From Aldehydirespirator sp965116865 (GTDB lineage Bacteria > Actinomycetota > Acidimicrobiia > Acidimicrobiales > Aldehydirespiratoraceae), in assembly GCA_965116865.1 (NCBI GenBank), contig OZ220727.1, positions 620,001-684,000 of the forward strand: a stretch of 64,000 bases of DNA, read 5' to 3'. Shown here piece by piece: positions 61,904 to 64,000 of this stretch (the stretch's first letter is position 1; each line of letters begins with the position of its first letter). The position numbers and the translations under genes are program-made. The notes under the pieces were generated by a model. It was not told the origin of the DNA. It searched no databases and saw nothing but the letters and a program-made list of their open reading frames with translations.

Positions 61904-64000
61904 GTGGCTGAGCGGCTGGTGATCTCGGGGGCGCGCGAGCACAACCTCAAGGATGTTCACCTGGACCTTCCACGGGACCGGCTCATCGTGGTCACCGGGC
62001 TCTCGGGCTCCGGCAAGAGCTCGCTGGCGTTCGACACCGTCTACGCCGAGGGCCAGCGCCGCTACGTGGAATCGCTGTCGGCCTACGCCCGGCAGTTCCT
62101 GGGCCAGATGGACAAGCCCGACGTCGACTTCATCGAGGGCCTGTCGCCGGCGATCTCGATCGACCAGAAGAGCGCTTCGCGCAACCCCCGCTCCACCGTC
62201 GGCACCGTCACCGAGGTCTACGACTACCTGCGGCTCCTGTACGCCCGCGTCGGTGTGCCCCACGACCCCGAGACCGGCGAGAGGCTCGTCCGCCAGACCC
62301 CCCAGCAGATCGTCGACCGGATCCTGGAGATGGCGCCCGGCGCCCGCTTCCAGGTGCTGGCTCCGGTGGTGCGGGGTCGCAAGGGCACCTACGACACCCT
62401 GCTCGCCGACCTGGCCCGGCAGGGATTCGCCCGGGCCGTCGTCGACGGCGCACTGGTCGAGCTGGCCGGCTTCGCCGGCGCCGGCGGCCTGTCCGGCGGC
62501 GCCGACGGCCTGGAGCTGGCCCGCTACGAGATGCACGACATCGCGGTGGTGGTGGACCGGCTGGTGCTGCGAGACGGCGTGGAGCGGCGGCTCACCGACT
62601 CGGTGGAGACCGCTCTGCGCCTCGCCGGCGGCATGGCCGAGATCGAGATCGTCTCCCGGCGCGAGCTTCCCGACGGCGGCGCCGGCGGTGACCGCGCCGA
62701 CAGCGAGCAGGAGACCCCCCGACGGATCGTCTTCAGCCAGCATCTTGCCCGGCCCTCCGACGGCAAGTCGTTCGAGGAACTCGCCCCCCGCAACTTCTCG
62801 TTCAACTCGCCCTACGGCGCCTGCGGCCACTGCGACGGGCTCGGCACCGTGTTCGAGGTCGACCCCCAACTGGTGGTGCCCGACCCCGACGCCACCGTGG
62901 CCGGAGGAGCGATAACACCGTGGGCGGAGAGCCGGTCGCGCTACTACCCGCGCCTGCTTCAGGCGGTGTGCGAGGAGTACGGGATCCCCCGCGACGTCGC
63001 GTGGCGCGAGCTCGCGCCCCGACAGCGGGACATGCTGCTGCACGCCAGGGGCGTCGTCGGCCGGGTGCAGGTCCGCTACCAGAACCGCTTCGGCCGCCGC
63101 CGGGTGTACCAGGCCCGTTACGAGGGGATCGTCCCGCACCTGATGCGCCGCCACGACGAGTCCGAGAGCGACTCGGCCCGCGAGAACATCGAGGGCTACA
63201 TGCGCCAGGTGCCGTGTCCGGACTGCGGTGGTGCCCGGCTCAACCCGCTGTCGCTGGCCGTCACCGTCGACGGCCGCAACATCCACGAACTGTGCGCCAT
63301 GCCGATCGCGGAGGCGGCCACGGCTCTGGCCGAGATGAGCCTCGACGACCGCGACTCCATGATCGCCGAGCAGGTGCTCAAGGAGATCCGGTCCCGGATG
63401 GGCTTCCTGCTCGACGTGGGCTTGGACTACCTCAGCCTGTCTCGCAGCGCGGCCACCCTTGCCGGGGGAGAGGCTCAGCGCATCCGGCTGGCCAGCCAGG
63501 TCGGTTCGGGCCTGGTGGGCGTGCTGTACGTGCTCGACGAGCCGTCGATCGGGCTGCACCAGCGCGACAACCGCCGCCTGATCGACACGTTGGTGCGCAT
63601 GCGCGACCTGGGCAACACCGTGATGGTGGTCGAGCACGACGAGGAGACCATCCGGGTGGCCGACCACGTGGTCGACATAGGACCGGGCGCGGGAGAGCAC
63701 GGCGGGGCCGTCGTGCATTCCGGGCCGCTGGAGGGCCTGCTGGAGCTGGACGAGTCGATCACCGGCCAGTATCTGTCGGGCAGGCGCCGGATAGCTGTAC
63801 CGCAACGGCGCCGCCCCGGCGACGGCACCCGCCTGGTGGTGCGGGGCGCCCGGGAGAACAACCTGGCCGGCATCGACGTGGCGTTCCCTCTGAAGTGCTT
63901 CGTGTGCGTGACGGGAGTGTCGGGCTCGGGCAAGTCGTCGCTCGTCAACGAGATCCTGCACCGGGCGCTGATGCAGCGCATTTACCGGTCGAAGACCCCG
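61904..64000 (+). CDS. uvrA: Excinuclease ABC subunit A (3' end beyond the window)
   Basis: 699 residues are visible of about 950; GTG 61904. UvrA dimers find DNA damage and load UvrB. Visible: Walker A VVTGLSGSGKSSLAFDTVYA, the UvrB-interacting region QKSASRNPRSTVGTVTEVYD, the second zinc module (VPCPDCGGARLNPLSLAVTV), signature LSRSAATLAGGEAQRIRLAS, Walker B LYVLDEPSIGLHQRDN and the second Walker A CVTGVSGSGKSSLVNEILHR. In the first zinc module the first Cys position reads ARPSDG where relatives have ACP, while the later CGHC pair is kept, so this finger may not bind zinc. Confidence 0.96.
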   Translation, partial: MAERLVISGAREHNLKDVHLDLPRDRLIVVTGLSGSGKSSLAFDTVYAEGQRRYVESLSAYARQFLGQMDKPDVDFIEGLSPAISIDQKSASRNPRSTVGTVTEVYDYLRLLYARVGVPHDPETGERLVRQTPQQIVDRILEMAPGARFQVLAPVVRGRKGTYDTLLADLARQGFARAVVDGALVELAGFAGAGGLSGGADGLELARYEMHDIAVVVDRLVLRDGVERRLTDSVETALRLAGGMAEIEIVSRRELPDGGAGGDRADSEQETPRRIVFSQHLARPSDGKSFEELAPRNFSFNSPYGACGHCDGLGTVFEVDPQLVVPDPDATVAGGAITPWAESRSRYYPRLLQAVCEEYGIPRDVAWRELAPRQRDMLLHARGVVGRVQVRYQNRFGRRRVYQARYEGIVPHLMRRHDESESDSARENIEGYMRQVPCPDCGGARLNPLSLAVTVDGRNIHELCAMPIAEAATALAEMSLDDRDSMIAEQVLKEIRSRMGFLLDVGLDYLSLSRSAATLAGGEAQRIRLASQVGSGLVGVLYVLDEPSIGLHQRDNRRLIDTLVRMRDLGNTVMVVEHDEETIRVADHVVDIGPGAGEHGGAVVHSGPLEGLLELDESITGQYLSGRRRIAVPQRRRPGDGTRLVVRGARENNLAGIDVAFPLKCFVCVTGVSGSGKSSLVNEILHRALMQRIYRSKTP

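Overview
The window is one contiguous piece of a high-GC actinobacterial chromosome. A mycothione reductase, a fused KGD-type 2-oxoglutarate enzyme, a GarA-type FHA protein, a PdtaR-type ANTAR regulator and mycobacteria-like gene orders all point to Actinomycetota. SLH proteins with a Gly-Cys-Gly motif and RCC1-type fragments would fit the Acidimicrobiia, but the class is an inference. Housekeeping genes are intact, while most intergenic space is filled with tandem repeats.

Layout. 1-5.4 kb is a worn defence island on the minus strand: a Fic protein, the tail of a type I restriction HsdR, a truncated receiver-like protein, a 962-residue protein with two GHKL ATPase domains, and a DNA cytosine-5 methyltransferase. 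The last three form one overlapping operon. 5.4-15 kb carries cysQ, kgd, xthA and a CPA2 antiporter with USP domains, whose tail is duplicated. 15-18.7 kb carries selD, itself a selenoprotein, and a HIT protein among large repeat arrays. 18.7-24.8 kb has pgsA, a VapBC pair, an HNH/DUF222 protein and relics of IS630 transposases, an oxidoreductase and an ABC ATPase. 24.9-29.6 kb keeps the order gcvH-garA-ftsR-(hpt)-DUF151-merR. 29.7-38.3 kb has gcvT, aroC, mtr, gcvP and hup. 38.4-43.4 kb is the type II fatty-acid synthesis cluster, followed by tRNA-Leu(CAA). 44.3-64 kb keeps the order pdtaR-polA-rpsA-coaE-uvrB-uvrA, interrupted by a surface protein, a 5 kb island of mobile and broken genes between polA and rpsA, and a PP2C phosphatase.

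How the genes work together. GcvH, GcvT and GcvP are three of the four glycine-cleavage components. GarA is, in mycobacteria, the phospho-dependent regulator of KGD, and both are here. FabD, FabH, FabG, AcpP and FabF, with a FabZ-like dehydratase nearby, make a complete elongation set. PolA, UvrA and UvrB cover excision repair. Mtr maintains mycothiol.

The most unusual signal is a repeat process. At about 20 unrelated places a stretch of local sequence, often about 35-38 nt and often covering a stop or start codon, occurs again after a spacer, giving a period of about 69-78 nt. Some loci have two copies and others up to 15. At two operon junctions the inserted unit encodes a 24- or 26-residue mini-ORF that links the stop codon of one gene to the start of the next. 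Many genes also have a TAnnnT -10 box only 6-7 nt before the start codon, which suggests leaderless mRNAs.
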